64,000 bases of DNA from NCBI RefSeq assembly GCF_003269035.1, contig NZ_QLTK01000025.1, positions 49,455 to 113,454 on the forward strand, given 5' to 3'. A program made the translations under genes and the position numbers. Positions 1 through 8,647 of the stretch are shown here, piece by piece. The first letter of the stretch is position 1, and every line of letters starts with the position of its first letter. The notes below the pieces were generated by a model. The model ran no database searches. It was not told the DNA's origin and worked only from the letters and a program-made list of their open reading frames with translations. This stretch comes from Paraburkholderia bryophila (GTDB lineage Bacteria; Pseudomonadota; Gammaproteobacteria; Burkholderiales; Burkholderiaceae).

Positions 1-81
1 GCATTCACGCCGGGCACCCAGTCGCCTTCATCGACGTCGAAGCAGGTCGTGGTGCGGGCGGCGATACGGCATAAGTTCTAG
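1..81 (+). CDS. C-terminal end of an outer-membrane porin (partial)
   Basis: The first frame is open from the window edge and encodes 26 residues ending in VVVRAAIRHKF before a TAG at 79-81. A C-terminal aromatic residue preceded by alternating hydrophobic residues (here RHKF) is the beta-barrel assembly signature of Gram-negative porins, and Burkholderia Porin_4 family proteins commonly end in RHKF or RHRF. The rest of the gene lies left of the window, so the family call rests only on this short tail. It could be another outer-membrane barrel protein. Confidence 0.5.
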   Translation, partial: AFTPGTQSPSSTSKQVVVRAAIRHKF

Positions 82-119
82 GTGCGCGCGGGTGGCGGTT
101 GCGAGAGCGGCTCACTTCA

Positions 120-452
120 TCACGTATTCATCACGTAATGCTGGATCAGAATCCCGACCACCACGCCGGCCGGAATGCCGAAGCTTCGGCCGCGCAGCGT
201 CGCGCTTAAATCCTCGTCGAGGACAAAGCTGCAGCGACGCTCGCGCCATACGGTTTTATAAGCCAACGGTTTCGCACCGACGATCACCAAGGCGATCAGC
301 ACGGTCACGACCACCTGGCTGAATGCGGGCAACTGCGCCGTGAACGGAGAAAACTCACCGGCATTGCAAAGGAGCACCATGACGACGGCGGCGATCAGCG
401 CGCCGAAGAAAAAACCGCTGATGAACCGGTTTGCCGATTGAAAAGAATCCAC
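120..452 (-). CDS. Small inner-membrane protein, unknown function
   Basis: A 110-residue protein starting at a GTG (450-452) preceded by a TTGAGG ribosome-binding site. It has three hydrophobic stretches (about residues 10-30, 45-62 and 90-106), separated by a short basic loop with WRERR and a DEDLSATLRG segment, so it is probably a three-span inner-membrane protein. I do not recognise the family. It lies convergent with the porin tail and downstream of nudK on the same strand, with about 230 bases between. A competing minus-strand frame at 395-676 is less convincing. Confidence 0.55.
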   Translation of the reverse strand: MDSFQSANRFISGFFFGALIAAVVMVLLCNAGEFSPFTAQLPAFSQVVVTVLIALVIVGAKPLAYKTVWRERRCSFVLDEDLSATLRGRSFGIPAGVVVGILIQHYVMNT

Positions 453-571
453 TGCAACCTCAACGCGTTCGCCAGTGGGATAAAGACGGCGAACGTAAAA
501 AATAAACTGACGGGAAAGGAGTTCGCTTTAACCCACCCGCTACGCGTGGTAATCCGATACAAGGCGCGAAG

Positions 572-593
572 CGGGTCGTTTAGAAACGACCCG
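572..593. repeat. Perfect 10-bp inverted repeat with 2-nt centre
   Basis: CGGGTCGTTT and AAACGACCCG flank a two-base centre (AG) in the gene-free stretch between the small membrane protein and nudK. The loop is too short and no T-tract follows, so a protein-binding palindrome or cruciform is as likely as a terminator for nudK. Confidence 0.55.
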
Positions 594-684
594 TCAGCAT
601 ATTTTCTTTGTCCGCGGCTCACTAGTGTCCGTTTCTCAACGCCGCACGCGATAAATCCGAAATAGCCGCCGCGCAAATAGCCGC

Positions 685-1272
685 CTACGCGCCCAGCAGA
701 TTCAGTTTCGCGTACTGCAGCAGCATGATCGTCTTGCCGTCGACGATCTCGCCGCGCTCGATCATTGCGAGCGCTTCGTCCACCGGCAATTCCAGCACCT
801 CGATATCTTCGCCTTCATCCGCGATGCCGCCGCCTGCGCCGACCTGCGCCGCCGCGTCGTATTCGGCGACGAAAAAGTGCAGCTTTTCCGTGACCGAGCC
901 CGGGCTCATGAACGCCTCGAACACCTTGCGCACGTCATGCACGCGGTAGCCGGTTTCCTCTTCCACCTCGGCGCGAATCCGTTGTTCGGGCGATGCCGCT
1001 TCCAGCAGGCCGGCCGGCGCCTCGATCAGCATGCCGTGATGACCGTTGACGAACGCCGGCAGGCGGAATTGCCGCGTCAGCACCACCGTGCGGCGGCGCG
1101 GATCGTACAGCAGCAGGGTGGCGCCGTTGCCGCGGTCGTAGGTTTCGCGGCTTTGGCGCTGCCAGCTGCCGTCGGCGCGTTGGTAGTCGAAGGTGGTTTT
1201 TTTCAGCACATACCAGTCGTCCGACAGCACCTCGACGTCGACGATACGGACCCGTTCGGCGGTTTCGTTCAT
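685..1272 (-). CDS. nudK: NudK-type Nudix nucleoside-diphosphate-sugar pyrophosphatase
   Basis: A 195-residue cytosolic Nudix hydrolase of the NudK/YffH family, whose Enterobacterial members (about 191 aa) hydrolyse GDP-mannose and related nucleotide sugars. The Nudix box is at about residues 88-109 (GLLEAAS...RAEVEEETGY). As in NudK the canonical Arg of REUXEE is not conserved. The MSPGSVTEKLHFFVAEY stretch and the ending GEIVDGKTIMLLQYAKL also follow NudK closely. The ATG at 1272 has an AGGAAG-like Shine-Dalgarno. The gene is divergent from a DeoR-family regulator, and repeated operator-like sites lie between them, so it may be co-regulated with that gene. Confidence 0.85.
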   Translation of the reverse strand: MNETAERVRIVDVEVLSDDWYVLKKTTFDYQRADGSWQRQSRETYDRGNGATLLLYDPRRRTVVLTRQFRLPAFVNGHHGMLIEAPAGLLEAASPEQRIRAEVEEETGYRVHDVRKVFEAFMSPGSVTEKLHFFVAEYDAAAQVGAGGGIADEGEDIEVLELPVDEALAMIERGEIVDGKTIMLLQYAKLNLLGA

Positions 1273-1340
1273 AGCTCGCTTCCTGTTCGTTTGCAGGGGA
1301 AAAAAGACCAGGCGGTCGGCGCCGCCTGCGAATCATGGTA

Positions 1341-1377
1341 TCGTGCAGTTTCGTGCAGAAACAAGTTATTTCGTGCA
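1341..1377. promoter_or_regulatory. Three phased TCGTGCA repeats, candidate DeoR-family operator
   Basis: TCGTGCA occurs at 1341, 1351 and 1371, spaced 10 and 20 bp apart and so on one face of the helix. The last two copies are TTTCGTGCA. They lie between nudK and the DeoR-type regulator, immediately upstream of the latter's likely ATG (1389). DeoR/GlpR/AgaR-type repressors often bind tandem TTTCG-like direct repeats, so an autoregulatory operator is the natural reading. This is inferred, not shown. Confidence 0.5.
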
Positions 1378-1388
1378 ATGACGTTAAA

Positions 1389-2174
1389 ATGTCCTCTGGC
1401 CCTGTCGAGACCTTTACCGTGCTGACTTCGCAAAGAAAACAACTGATTCTCGAAGCCCTGAAGCGCAACGGGCAGGTGATCGCCAAGACCCTGAGCGTCG
1501 AATTCGAGGTGTCCGAAGACACCATCCGCCGCGATCTGCGCGAACTCGCCGCCGAAGGCCAACTGCAACGCGTGCATGGCGGCGCGTTGCCGGCGTCGCC
1601 GGCGGCGGTGGACTTTGCCGGGCGCGAGCGCATCGAGTCGGCGTCGAAAGCGGCGATCGGCCGGGCCGCCGCCGGCATGATCGCGCCGGGTCAGATCGCC
1701 TTCGTCGACGGCGGGACGACGGCCGTGCAACTCGCGCGTCATCTGCCGCGCGACTTGCGCGCCACGATCGTCACGCATAGTCCGAGCATCGCGGTCGAAC
1801 TCGCGGAGCATGCGCAACTCGAGGTCGTGATGATCGGCGGCCGCCTGTTCCGGCATTCGATGGTCAATGTCGGCGCGGCTGCCATCGAAACGCTCAGCCA
1901 TATTCGCGCCGATCTCTTTTTCATGGGCGCGACCGGCGTGCATCCGCAAGCGGGCCTGAGCACCGGCGATCGCGAAGAGGCCTACGTGAAGCGCGCGTTC
2001 GCCGAGCATGCGGCGGAGACGGTGGTGTTGGCATCGGCGGAGAAGCTGCATGCGGCGTCGGCGTACAAGATCGCGGACGTGACGGCGGCCAGCGCGATCG
2101 TCGTCGAACGCGGGACGGCCGAGGCGCTGACGGCGCCGTTCGAGGCGCTCGGGATCACGATCGTCCGAGCGTAA
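1389..2174 (+). CDS. DeoR/GlpR-family transcriptional repressor
   Basis: About 261 residues. The N-terminal winged helix-turn-helix (QRKQLILEALKRNGQVIAKTLSVEFEVSEDTIRRDLREL) carries the DeoR signature, followed by RVHGGALP and a sugar-phosphate-isomerase-like sensor domain with FVDGGTTAVQLARHL and the MIGGRLFRHSM segment. Such proteins usually bind phosphorylated sugars and derepress neighbouring catabolic genes. I chose the ATG at 1389; a GTG at 1419 would give a more typical N-terminus and cannot be excluded, while an earlier ATG at 1335 would overlap the operator repeats. The effector is unknown, and nudK or the downstream Mo-hydroxylase operon are possible targets. Confidence 0.88.
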   Translation: MSSGPVETFTVLTSQRKQLILEALKRNGQVIAKTLSVEFEVSEDTIRRDLRELAAEGQLQRVHGGALPASPAAVDFAGRERIESASKAAIGRAAAGMIAPGQIAFVDGGTTAVQLARHLPRDLRATIVTHSPSIAVELAEHAQLEVVMIGGRLFRHSMVNVGAAAIETLSHIRADLFFMGATGVHPQAGLSTGDREEAYVKRAFAEHAAETVVLASAEKLHAASAYKIADVTAASAIVVERGTAEALTAPFEALGITIVRA

Positions 2175-2693
2175 TCTGTTAAGGCGTGGGCGACGCGTGG
2201 GAGACGCGAATGCCGCGTTATTCCCATGCCGAGTCCTGCGCCCAGGCCACGCGAGTAGCATGCCGGGTAATGCGCCGACTACCGCGCCGAGTCCACACCC
2301 GAACCGCTATCCAGCCCGCGCCATAACGGCTCCACGTCAGCCCATGCTGAATCCGTTATTTTCGAGATAGTGGACAAAATTTGACGCACCCTGCGGCGAA
2401 TCAGCGCGATAATCGCGGCCTTTGCCCTTCCCCGGGCAGACAAAAAGGCAACTCACGGTAGTTCAAAGGTCAATCAGATCGAATGCGGCGCAACCGGAAC
2501 ACGGGTCGCCGCAGATCGCCGTTACGCGCGGGTGCGCATGAGCGCCTGTGGTTCGAACACCTCCTTCGTGGTTCCACGGCCGTCCCGCACGCAAGCGCTC
2601 GCAGGTCAGCGCGCGTCGTCGCGCGTGGGGCGGCGGAGGCAGTGCGCGGGTTCCGCCGACGGGTTGCCACCGTGTTCACTTAAGGAGAAGTCC
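2175..2693. other. 519-bp intergenic leader of the first Mo-hydroxylase operon
   Basis: No convincing coding region is seen; short open frames here lack ribosome-binding sites and recognisable motifs. The segment must hold the promoter of the operon starting at 2694. A TTGACG at about 2380 is followed by GATAAT 21 bases on, too far for an ordinary sigma-70 promoter. A clear AAGGAG ribosome-binding site sits at 2682-2687. Confidence 0.5.
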
Positions 2694-5522
2694 ATGGGGA
2701 AACTCGACCTTTCACGTCGTAGTTTTCTGAAGGCCAGCGTCGTGGCGGGTGTGTCGGTGTATCTCGCGCCGATGGGCAGCCGCGCATTCGCTGCGTTGTT
2801 CGAAGAGAAAATTCTGACCCCGATGCAGTGGGACGCGGCCAACGGTCAGGCGAAATTCCGTATCGACGGGATCGCCAAGGTGACCGGTTCGAAAGTGTTC
2901 GCGCGCGACATTCGCGCCACCGACATGCCGCACTGGCCGCAACAGCAATCGCACGCGTTCATTCTGCGCACCACGCAAGCCGACCGCAGCTACGAAGGGT
3001 TCGACCTGTCGCTGCTCGGCGCCGATCTGCAACCCGACCGGGTCGTGACGGCGGCCGATCTGACGCGCGACGGCCTGATCTTCCCGGCCTTTTACGGCGA
3101 CGACATGCTGCTGCCGCCGGGCAAGACGCCCGCGTATCTCGGCCAGGCGGTCGCGATCCTGATCTATCACGACTTCGCGCGCTTCCGCTTCGCGAAGAAC
3201 ACGCTGAAGTTCCAGGATCAGATCATCCGCTACGGCGCGCAAACCGGACCGCTGGAACGCGATCCGTGGGGTACGTTCCGCTTCGTGCGGGTCGGCGGCA
3301 AGACGCCGTACGACGACGATGTATTCTCCAGCCTGAAAGACGCGCCGGTGTTTCCGAGCATGATGCGCAAGCATCGTCCGGTGTGGCCCGACGGTGTCGA
3401 GCACGGCAAGCTGGACGAGCAGGGCATGTTCCACGCCGCGCAAATCCAGCAGAGCCTCGATCACCCGTCGCCGGACTGGCTGGTGATGGAGCGCCAGTAC
3501 AACACGCAGTCGATCGATACGGCCGCGCTCGAGCCCGACAACGCGAACTGCTGGTACGACGCCGCGACGCAATCGCTGCATATGGTGGTGCCGACCCAGG
3601 CGCCGTCCGAAGTGGTCGACAGTGCGGCCGGCATGGTCGCGAAGTGCGCGTTCCCGGTGAAGAACCTGTTCATTCACCCGTGCTACACGGTCGGTTACGG
3701 CTCGAAGGATCACTTCAACGTGCCGTTCTACGGTCTCGTCTGCGCGATGTATGCGGACGGCCGCCCGGTGCGTCTCGCCAACGACCGCTACGAGCAGTTC
3801 CAGACGTCGTTGAAACGCCACGCCTTCAAGATGAACTACCGGATCGCCGTCGACAAAAAGACCGGTCTGCTGCAATCGTTCAAGGCCGAGATGGAAGCGG
3901 ACGGCGGCGGGCGCTGCAACTTTTCGCCTTCCGTGGCGATGGTGGGCGCTACCGCCGCGCAGTCGATCTACTACTTCCCGAGCAACGATCTGTCGGCCGT
4001 GGCGATTGCGTCGCGCGCGATCGACGCCGGTTCCGCGCGCGGCTACGGCACCCTGCAGAGCATGGCCGCGACCGAGATGATGGTCGACGAAATCGCCGCG
4101 CAACTAAAGCTCGATCCGATCGATTTCCGCCTGAAGAACGCGTTGCGCTCCGGCATGAAGAACACGCAAGGCGCGGTGCCGGCCGGTGCGATCCGGGTGG
4201 ACGACGTGTTGCACAAGGCCAAGGTCCATCCGCTCTGGGTGAATCGTGCGAAGCGCAAGGCCGAGTTCGAAGCCGCGCATCCGGGCAAGCGCTACGGCGT
4301 CGGTTTCGCGTGCGTGCAGAAGGACTTCGGCACGGGCGCAGAGACCTCGTTCGCGAAGGTCGAATTGAGCGCCGACGGCAAGATCAGTTTGCAGCACACG
4401 GCCGCTGAGATCGGCACTGGCGTGTCGACCTCGCAGGCCGTGGCGGTCGCGAAATGGCTCGGCAAGCCGGCCACCGACGTGCACGTCGCGATCACCGACT
4501 GGCCGGATCTGCCGGTCGTCACGAGCGGCGATCCGTACATGATGTCGCAGGCCGATCAGGACAAACTCGCGGCGAATCCGCGCTGGTCGCCGGGTTATGC
4601 GTCGCCGTCGAGCGCGACCAACTCCGCGTTCTATTTCACGCACAGCACGCGCGAAGCGGCGCGGGTCGTGTTCGTGCACGGCCTCTGGCCGGCGGCGATG
4701 GCGATCTGGAGTCAGGGCGGCGGTGGCGGTCAGGCCGCGCCGCTGGTGGTGCGGATCGAAGACGCGCGCTGGGTCGACGGCAAGCTGTCGGCGGCGGGGC
4801 TCGAGGCGCTGCCGTTCGAACAGCTTGCGAAGAAAGCGCACGAACTCGGGCTCGTGACTGGCGCGACCGTGCACGTGTTCAATCGCTGGCAATGGACCGA
4901 AGCGGACTTCGAGATCGACGGCGCGATCGAGCGCTTGCCGCTCGACGGCCTCGCGCTGCGCTACGGCGACAACGCACCGGCCGAGCGCAAGAAACTGCAG
5001 ACCACGGCGAATCGTTATCGCGTGCTGGATCGTCAGCGCGTGTTCATTCCGCCGGTGCAACGCAACAACGCGGCCGTGACTTACTACAGCGCGGTCGGCA
5101 CGCTGGTCGAACTGTCGGTGCATGAAGCGAGCGGCAAGGTCGAGTTGCTCGCGCATCACTCGATCATGGAGTGCGGCAACCAGATCTCGCCGCAACTCGT
5201 GTCGGGCCAGTTGCAAGGCGGCCTGGCAATGGGTATCGGCCACGCGCTGCACGAGTATCTGCCGCTTTACGAAGACGGTCCCGGCAACGGTACGTGGAAT
5301 TTCAACCGCTACCACTTGCCGCGCGCGACGGACGTCGCCGTCTGGACCCAAACCGGCGAAGTGCTGCCGCCCCTCACGGAAACCGATCCGCCGAAGGGCA
5401 TTGCCGAAGTGGTGATGATTCCGGTGGTCGGCGCGATCGTGAACGGGATCGCACATGCGATCGGGCATCGGTTTACCGATCTGCCGGTTACCCCGCAACG
5501 TATTCAGGAGGTGCTCGCATGA
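2694..5522 (+). CDS. Molybdopterin-binding large subunit of a periplasmic xanthine-dehydrogenase-family enzyme, Tat-exported
   Basis: A 942-residue protein. The ATG at 2694 follows AAGGAG and opens a twin-arginine signal (SRRSFLKASVVAGVSV). The body matches the aldehyde oxidase/xanthine dehydrogenase molybdopterin-cytosine-dinucleotide superfamily: an IDGIAKVTGSKVFARDI start of the first domain, an RGYGTLQSM segment, and near the C-terminus a KGIAEVVMIP motif placing the likely catalytic Glu. It is about 200 residues longer than the paralogue at 12300, with the extra length spread through the central and C-terminal halves. It overlaps the 2Fe-2S subunit by ATGA and is followed by a cytochrome c, so electrons probably pass Mo to 2Fe-2S to heme. 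The substrate (aldehyde or N-heterocycle) cannot be told from sequence. Confidence 0.88.
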   Translation: MGKLDLSRRSFLKASVVAGVSVYLAPMGSRAFAALFEEKILTPMQWDAANGQAKFRIDGIAKVTGSKVFARDIRATDMPHWPQQQSHAFILRTTQADRSYEGFDLSLLGADLQPDRVVTAADLTRDGLIFPAFYGDDMLLPPGKTPAYLGQAVAILIYHDFARFRFAKNTLKFQDQIIRYGAQTGPLERDPWGTFRFVRVGGKTPYDDDVFSSLKDAPVFPSMMRKHRPVWPDGVEHGKLDEQGMFHAAQIQQSLDHPSPDWLVMERQYNTQSIDTAALEPDNANCWYDAATQSLHMVVPTQAPSEVVDSAAGMVAKCAFPVKNLFIHPCYTVGYGSKDHFNVPFYGLVCAMYADGRPVRLANDRYEQFQTSLKRHAFKMNYRIAVDKKTGLLQSFKAEMEADGGGRCNFSPSVAMVGATAAQSIYYFPSNDLSAVAIASRAIDAGSARGYGTLQSMAATEMMVDEIAAQLKLDPIDFRLKNALRSGMKNTQGAVPAGAIRVDDVLHKAKVHPLWVNRAKRKAEFEAAHPGKRYGVGFACVQKDFGTGAETSFAKVELSADGKISLQHTAAEIGTGVSTSQAVAVAKWLGKPATDVHVAITDWPDLPVVTSGDPYMMSQADQDKLAANPRWSPGYASPSSATNSAFYFTHSTREAARVVFVHGLWPAAMAIWSQGGGGGQAAPLVVRIEDARWVDGKLSAAGLEALPFEQLAKKAHELGLVTGATVHVFNRWQWTEADFEIDGAIERLPLDGLALRYGDNAPAERKKLQTTANRYRVLDRQRVFIPPVQRNNAAVTYYSAVGTLVELSVHEASGKVELLAHHSIMECGNQISPQLVSGQLQGGLAMGIGHALHEYLPLYEDGPGNGTWNFNRYHLPRATDVAVWTQTGEVLPPLTETDPPKGIAEVVMIPVVGAIVNGIAHAIGHRFTDLPVTPQRIQEVLA

Positions 5523-6298
5523 CGGCCCCCAAGCAAGATTTGACGAGCGCCGCGAGCCAGACGGGTGGTGTGGCAGTGGCTTCTGGTGTGGTGGTCGGGG
5601 CGGCCGGTGCCGCGTCGGCTCCGGGTGCGGCACCCGCCACGCCTGCGTCCGCGGCGGCTCCGGCGGCGGCCTCCGCCGCGTCCGGGTCCGGGTCCGCCGG
5701 CGTTGCCGCCGGTGCGCCGGCCGCCGGCGTGGTCGAGCGTCCGTTGACGCATTTCCGCACGCTGCCGCTGTCCATCAAGGTCAACGGCGCGATCGTCGGC
5801 CCGACCGACGTGCCCGCCGGTCTGATGATGATCGACTACCTGCACGAGTATCTGCATCTGACCGGCTCGCGTCTCGGCTGCGGCCAGGGCATCTGCCACG
5901 CGTGCGTGGTGATCGTCGACAAACCGGACGGCACCAGCGAAGAAGTGCGCACCTGCATCACCGGCGCGAATTTCTTCCACGGCAAAACCATTCGCACGAT
6001 CGAAGGCCACGCGAAGCGCAACGACGCGGGCGAGGTGATCGGCGTGTCGCCGATCCAGCAGAAGTTTCTCGAGCACTTCAGCTTTCAGTGCGGCTATTGC
6101 ACGCCGGGTTTCGTCAACGCGGCCACGGTGTTGATCGAACGTCTGCAGCGTCAGCCGGTTGCCAGGGACAAGGTCGAAACGACCATCACCGAAGCGCTGA
6201 ACGACCACATCTGCCGTTGCACGGGTTACGTGCGCTATTACGAAGCGGTCAAGGAAGTCGTGCTGACGACACCCGGCCTCGTCAAGGAAGCCGCATGA
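5519..6298 (+). CDS. 2Fe-2S subunit of Mo hydroxylase with Ala/Gly-rich N-terminal extension
   Basis: A 259-residue iron-sulfur subunit. Residues from about 80 on are a standard two-cluster protein: the plant-ferredoxin cysteines in GCGQGICHACVV and RTCITG, then the C-terminal cluster motifs CGYCTPG and ICRCTGY. The first 70 or so residues are an unusual low-complexity Ala/Gly/Ser/Pro/Val extension absent from the paralogue at 11843, perhaps a flexible linker; it contains no obvious signal peptide, so export would be by co-transport with the Tat-bearing large subunit. The ATG at 5519 overlaps the preceding stop (ATGA) and has an AGGAGG-like site. Its own stop overlaps the cytochrome start. 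Confidence 0.88.
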   Translation: MTAPKQDLTSAASQTGGVAVASGVVVGAAGAASAPGAAPATPASAAAPAAASAASGSGSAGVAAGAPAAGVVERPLTHFRTLPLSIKVNGAIVGPTDVPAGLMMIDYLHEYLHLTGSRLGCGQGICHACVVIVDKPDGTSEEVRTCITGANFFHGKTIRTIEGHAKRNDAGEVIGVSPIQQKFLEHFSFQCGYCTPGFVNAATVLIERLQRQPVARDKVETTITEALNDHICRCTGYVRYYEAVKEVVLTTPGLVKEAA

Positions 6299-7590
6299 TG
6301 CGCCGCCCGATCACTCTGCGCCGCGCGCTGCTTCTCGTCGGCGCGACGCTCGCCTTGAGCGCGTGCGGCAAGCACGACGACTCCGCCGCGATGAGCGCCG
6401 CCGCCGCGTTGGGGCCGCAATCCACCGCCGCCGATCCGCTCGCGCGCGGCCGCTACCTCGTGAAAGCCGCCGATTGCGCTGCCTGCCACACCACCGCCGA
6501 CGGCGCGCCGTTTGCCGGCGGCGTGAAACTGGCCTCGCCGTTCGGTACCTTCTACGGCACCAACATCACGCCGGACAAAGCGCACGGCATCGGCAACTGG
6601 AGCGCCGACGATCTGTACAAGGCGCTGCACGACGGTGTGACGCCGACTAAACAGCTGTATCCGGCGATGCCGTACACGTCGTACCGTCAGTTGTCGCGCG
6701 CGGATAGCGATGCGATCTACGCGTATCTGATGGCGCAGAAACCCGCCGCCGTGCCGAACCACGAACCCGAACTGTCGTTCCCGTTCAACCTGCGGTTCGG
6801 CGTGCGCTTCTGGAACTGGGTGTTTCTGAAGGACGCATGGCCGGATGCGTCGAACCAGGCATCGGCGAGAGGCGCTGCCGCCACCGGTTCGGCGGACTGG
6901 TATCGCGGCCGCTATCTGGCGAGCGCGCTCGGCCATTGCGCCGAGTGCCACACACCGCGCGGCAAGTTCGGTCAGCTCGACGGCGCGAAGCCGCTGGCGG
7001 GCGCAGCGCTCGGGCGGATCGCGGCGCCGGATATCACGCCGCACGGACTCGCGGCGCGTGGCTGGACCGCCGCCGACCTGCAGACGTTCTTCGCGACCGG
7101 CATCGCGCCGCAAGGCTCGGCGTTCGGCGAGATGTTTCCGGTCGTGCATCTGAGCAGCCAGTACTTGACGCACGACGATCTGCGCGCCATGTCCACCTAT
7201 CTGCTCGGCGATCAGCCACCGGCGCCGCAACCGTTGCCGCAACCGCAGTCGGGTTCGGCCGATGCCGCGCAGCTCGAAGCGGGACGCAACGTGTATCTCG
7301 CCGTGTGTGCCGGTTGTCATGGGCTCAACGGCGAAGGTAAGCCGCACGTCGCGGTGCCGATGCACGCCAACTCGACGCTGCGTCAGAGCGATGCGCACAA
7401 CCTGATCGTGGCGATGCTCGACGGTATTGGGGCTCAGGATTTTCCGGGCCTCGAACGGATGCAGGACATGCCGGGTTTCGCCACGCAACTCAGCGACGAA
7501 GAACTCGCGCAACTGGCGAGCTATCTGCGTGCGACATGGGGCGGTCAACCGGCCGACGTCACCGCGGATGCCGTGAAAGCGTTGCGATGA
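6295..7590 (+). CDS. Triheme cytochrome c lipoprotein, electron acceptor of Mo hydroxylase 1
   Basis: A 431-residue cytochrome with three CXXCH heme sites (CAACH, CAECH, CAGCH) spaced as in the cytochrome subunits of membrane-bound alcohol, gluconate and aldehyde dehydrogenases. The N-terminus has a signal ending in the lipobox LSAC, so it is predicted to be lipid-anchored, facing the periplasm. Either of two consecutive ATGs (6295, 6298) could start it; 6295 overlaps the stop of the 2Fe-2S gene. It would pass electrons from the Mo/2Fe-2S pair to the quinone pool or terminal oxidase. No FAD subunit is present, consistent with cytochrome-linked rather than NAD-linked oxidation. Confidence 0.88.
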   Translation: MMRRPITLRRALLLVGATLALSACGKHDDSAAMSAAAALGPQSTAADPLARGRYLVKAADCAACHTTADGAPFAGGVKLASPFGTFYGTNITPDKAHGIGNWSADDLYKALHDGVTPTKQLYPAMPYTSYRQLSRADSDAIYAYLMAQKPAAVPNHEPELSFPFNLRFGVRFWNWVFLKDAWPDASNQASARGAAATGSADWYRGRYLASALGHCAECHTPRGKFGQLDGAKPLAGAALGRIAAPDITPHGLAARGWTAADLQTFFATGIAPQGSAFGEMFPVVHLSSQYLTHDDLRAMSTYLLGDQPPAPQPLPQPQSGSADAAQLEAGRNVYLAVCAGCHGLNGEGKPHVAVPMHANSTLRQSDAHNLIVAMLDGIGAQDFPGLERMQDMPGFATQLSDEELAQLASYLRATWGGQPADVTADAVKALR

Positions 7591-7638
7591 AGTGACGGCG
7601 CGGTGAACTCGACCGCGCCGGTCTGCTCAAACCGTATC

Positions 7639-7658
7639 GCGCCGCCGGCCGGCGGCGC
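7639..7658. repeat. 20-bp perfect GC palindrome downstream of the cytochrome gene
   Basis: A perfect palindrome, GCGCCGCCGG followed by its own complement, lies about 50 bases after the cytochrome stop and before the DUF3465 gene. No T-tract follows, so it may be a Rho-type or weak terminator hairpin or a protein site. Confidence 0.45.
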
Positions 7659-7706
7659 GCCTTACGGTTCGCCATCGGTCAGGCGGGTTCCTTTCACGGA
7701 GACTTC

Positions 7707-8132
7707 ATGAGCAAAGTGAGCAATCGCGCAACAGAGATTCTTCCGCACCACAGCTACGTGCATTCACTCGGCGCGCCGCTTGCCTGTGTGCAAGGCACGA
7801 TCAGCAAGGTATTCCCCAGCCCGGACAATCACCACGGCGCGAATCATCAGCAGTTCGTGATCAGGATCGACAAGGTACTGAAGTTCGACGGCGGCACGGA
7901 GAACCTGGTGGGCACTGAAGTATTCGTCGCCGTGCGTTTCGGCGACGACGAAGGTCTGGCGCACGAGATCCCCGGCTTGCAGGCCGGTCAGCCAATCGAG
8001 GCGCAGGGCGAATATATTCCCGATTCCAGCGCCTATCCCACCGCGGACAACGACAACCCCGTGCTGCCGGTGCTGCATTTCACGCATCATCCGGTCGGCT
8101 ACGTGCGCTACAACGGGCAGTACTACAGCTAA
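7707..8132 (+). CDS. DUF3465-like protein
   Basis: A 141-residue soluble protein without an obvious signal peptide. The order of motifs (CVQGTISKVFPSPDNHHGANHQQFVIRI, then a GD/GQPIEAQGEY stretch and a final LHFTHHPVGYVRYNGQYYS) resembles DUF3465, a small OB-fold-like family of unknown function. The His-rich segments (DNHHGANHQ and FTHHP) could bind a metal, though that is inference. The ATG at 7707 lies in a GGAGACTTCATG context. It stands alone between the Mo-hydroxylase operon and the NlpD-like gene. Confidence 0.7.
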   Translation: MSKVSNRATEILPHHSYVHSLGAPLACVQGTISKVFPSPDNHHGANHQQFVIRIDKVLKFDGGTENLVGTEVFVAVRFGDDEGLAHEIPGLQAGQPIEAQGEYIPDSSAYPTADNDNPVLPVLHFTHHPVGYVRYNGQYYS

Positions 8133-8647
8133 CCCGGCCTCTTTCGGCGCGAACGGACCATCGCGTCGTTCGCTTGCCATCGTGTTGATCTTTTCCCCAT
8201 TCGCCGATCCTCTCGCGCCTTGAAAACGATTCAAGTTTTCACGGCGCTCTGCCGTTAAAGCAAAAGTTACCGACCGATCGGACGAGGTCTTGCCGTTTCC
8301 GTTGCTCGCGCAACGATGTCCGCAATACCGTGGGTAAGGTTTGTATCAGATTGTGTGGAGCGGGGCGTTTTCTATAAGACGCACTTTACAATTCCGCTGG
8401 AATTTTAATCGGCAATCTGGCCCTTTTCGCAGAAGATCGGCTGTTTTGGGTAAGTCCGCGCCAGGCGGGCTTCCGGGCATCGGGTGTTCGTTAGCGAAGG
8501 GTTGGGGCGTTAGGCAGGACAGGGGATGAGCGTCGCACGAGGCGGCCTCGCCGTGTCGCGAAGATAGGCCGCGCGGCGTACGAACGCGCGCATCGCACGC
8601 GACAAGGCGTGCATCCGGTCCGCCATTGAATAAGGCAGGAGTCGGAC
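8133..8647. other. 515-bp intergenic region
   Basis: No gene with coding character was found on either strand; minus-strand open frames here (for example 8346-8675) run antisense through the start of the NlpD-like gene and lack motifs. The region presumably carries the promoter for the gene at 8648, which has a clear AGGAG site at 8637-8641. Confidence 0.45.

Noticed and set aside
395..676. Minus-strand frame of 93 codons overlapping the GTG-start small membrane protein
   Set aside because: The overlapping frame at 120-452 has a ribosome-binding site and clean membrane-protein pattern; both are unlikely to be real.
2380..2416. TTGACG ... GATAAT as a sigma-70 promoter for the first Mo-hydroxylase operon
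   Set aside because: The spacer is 21 bases, beyond the functional range.
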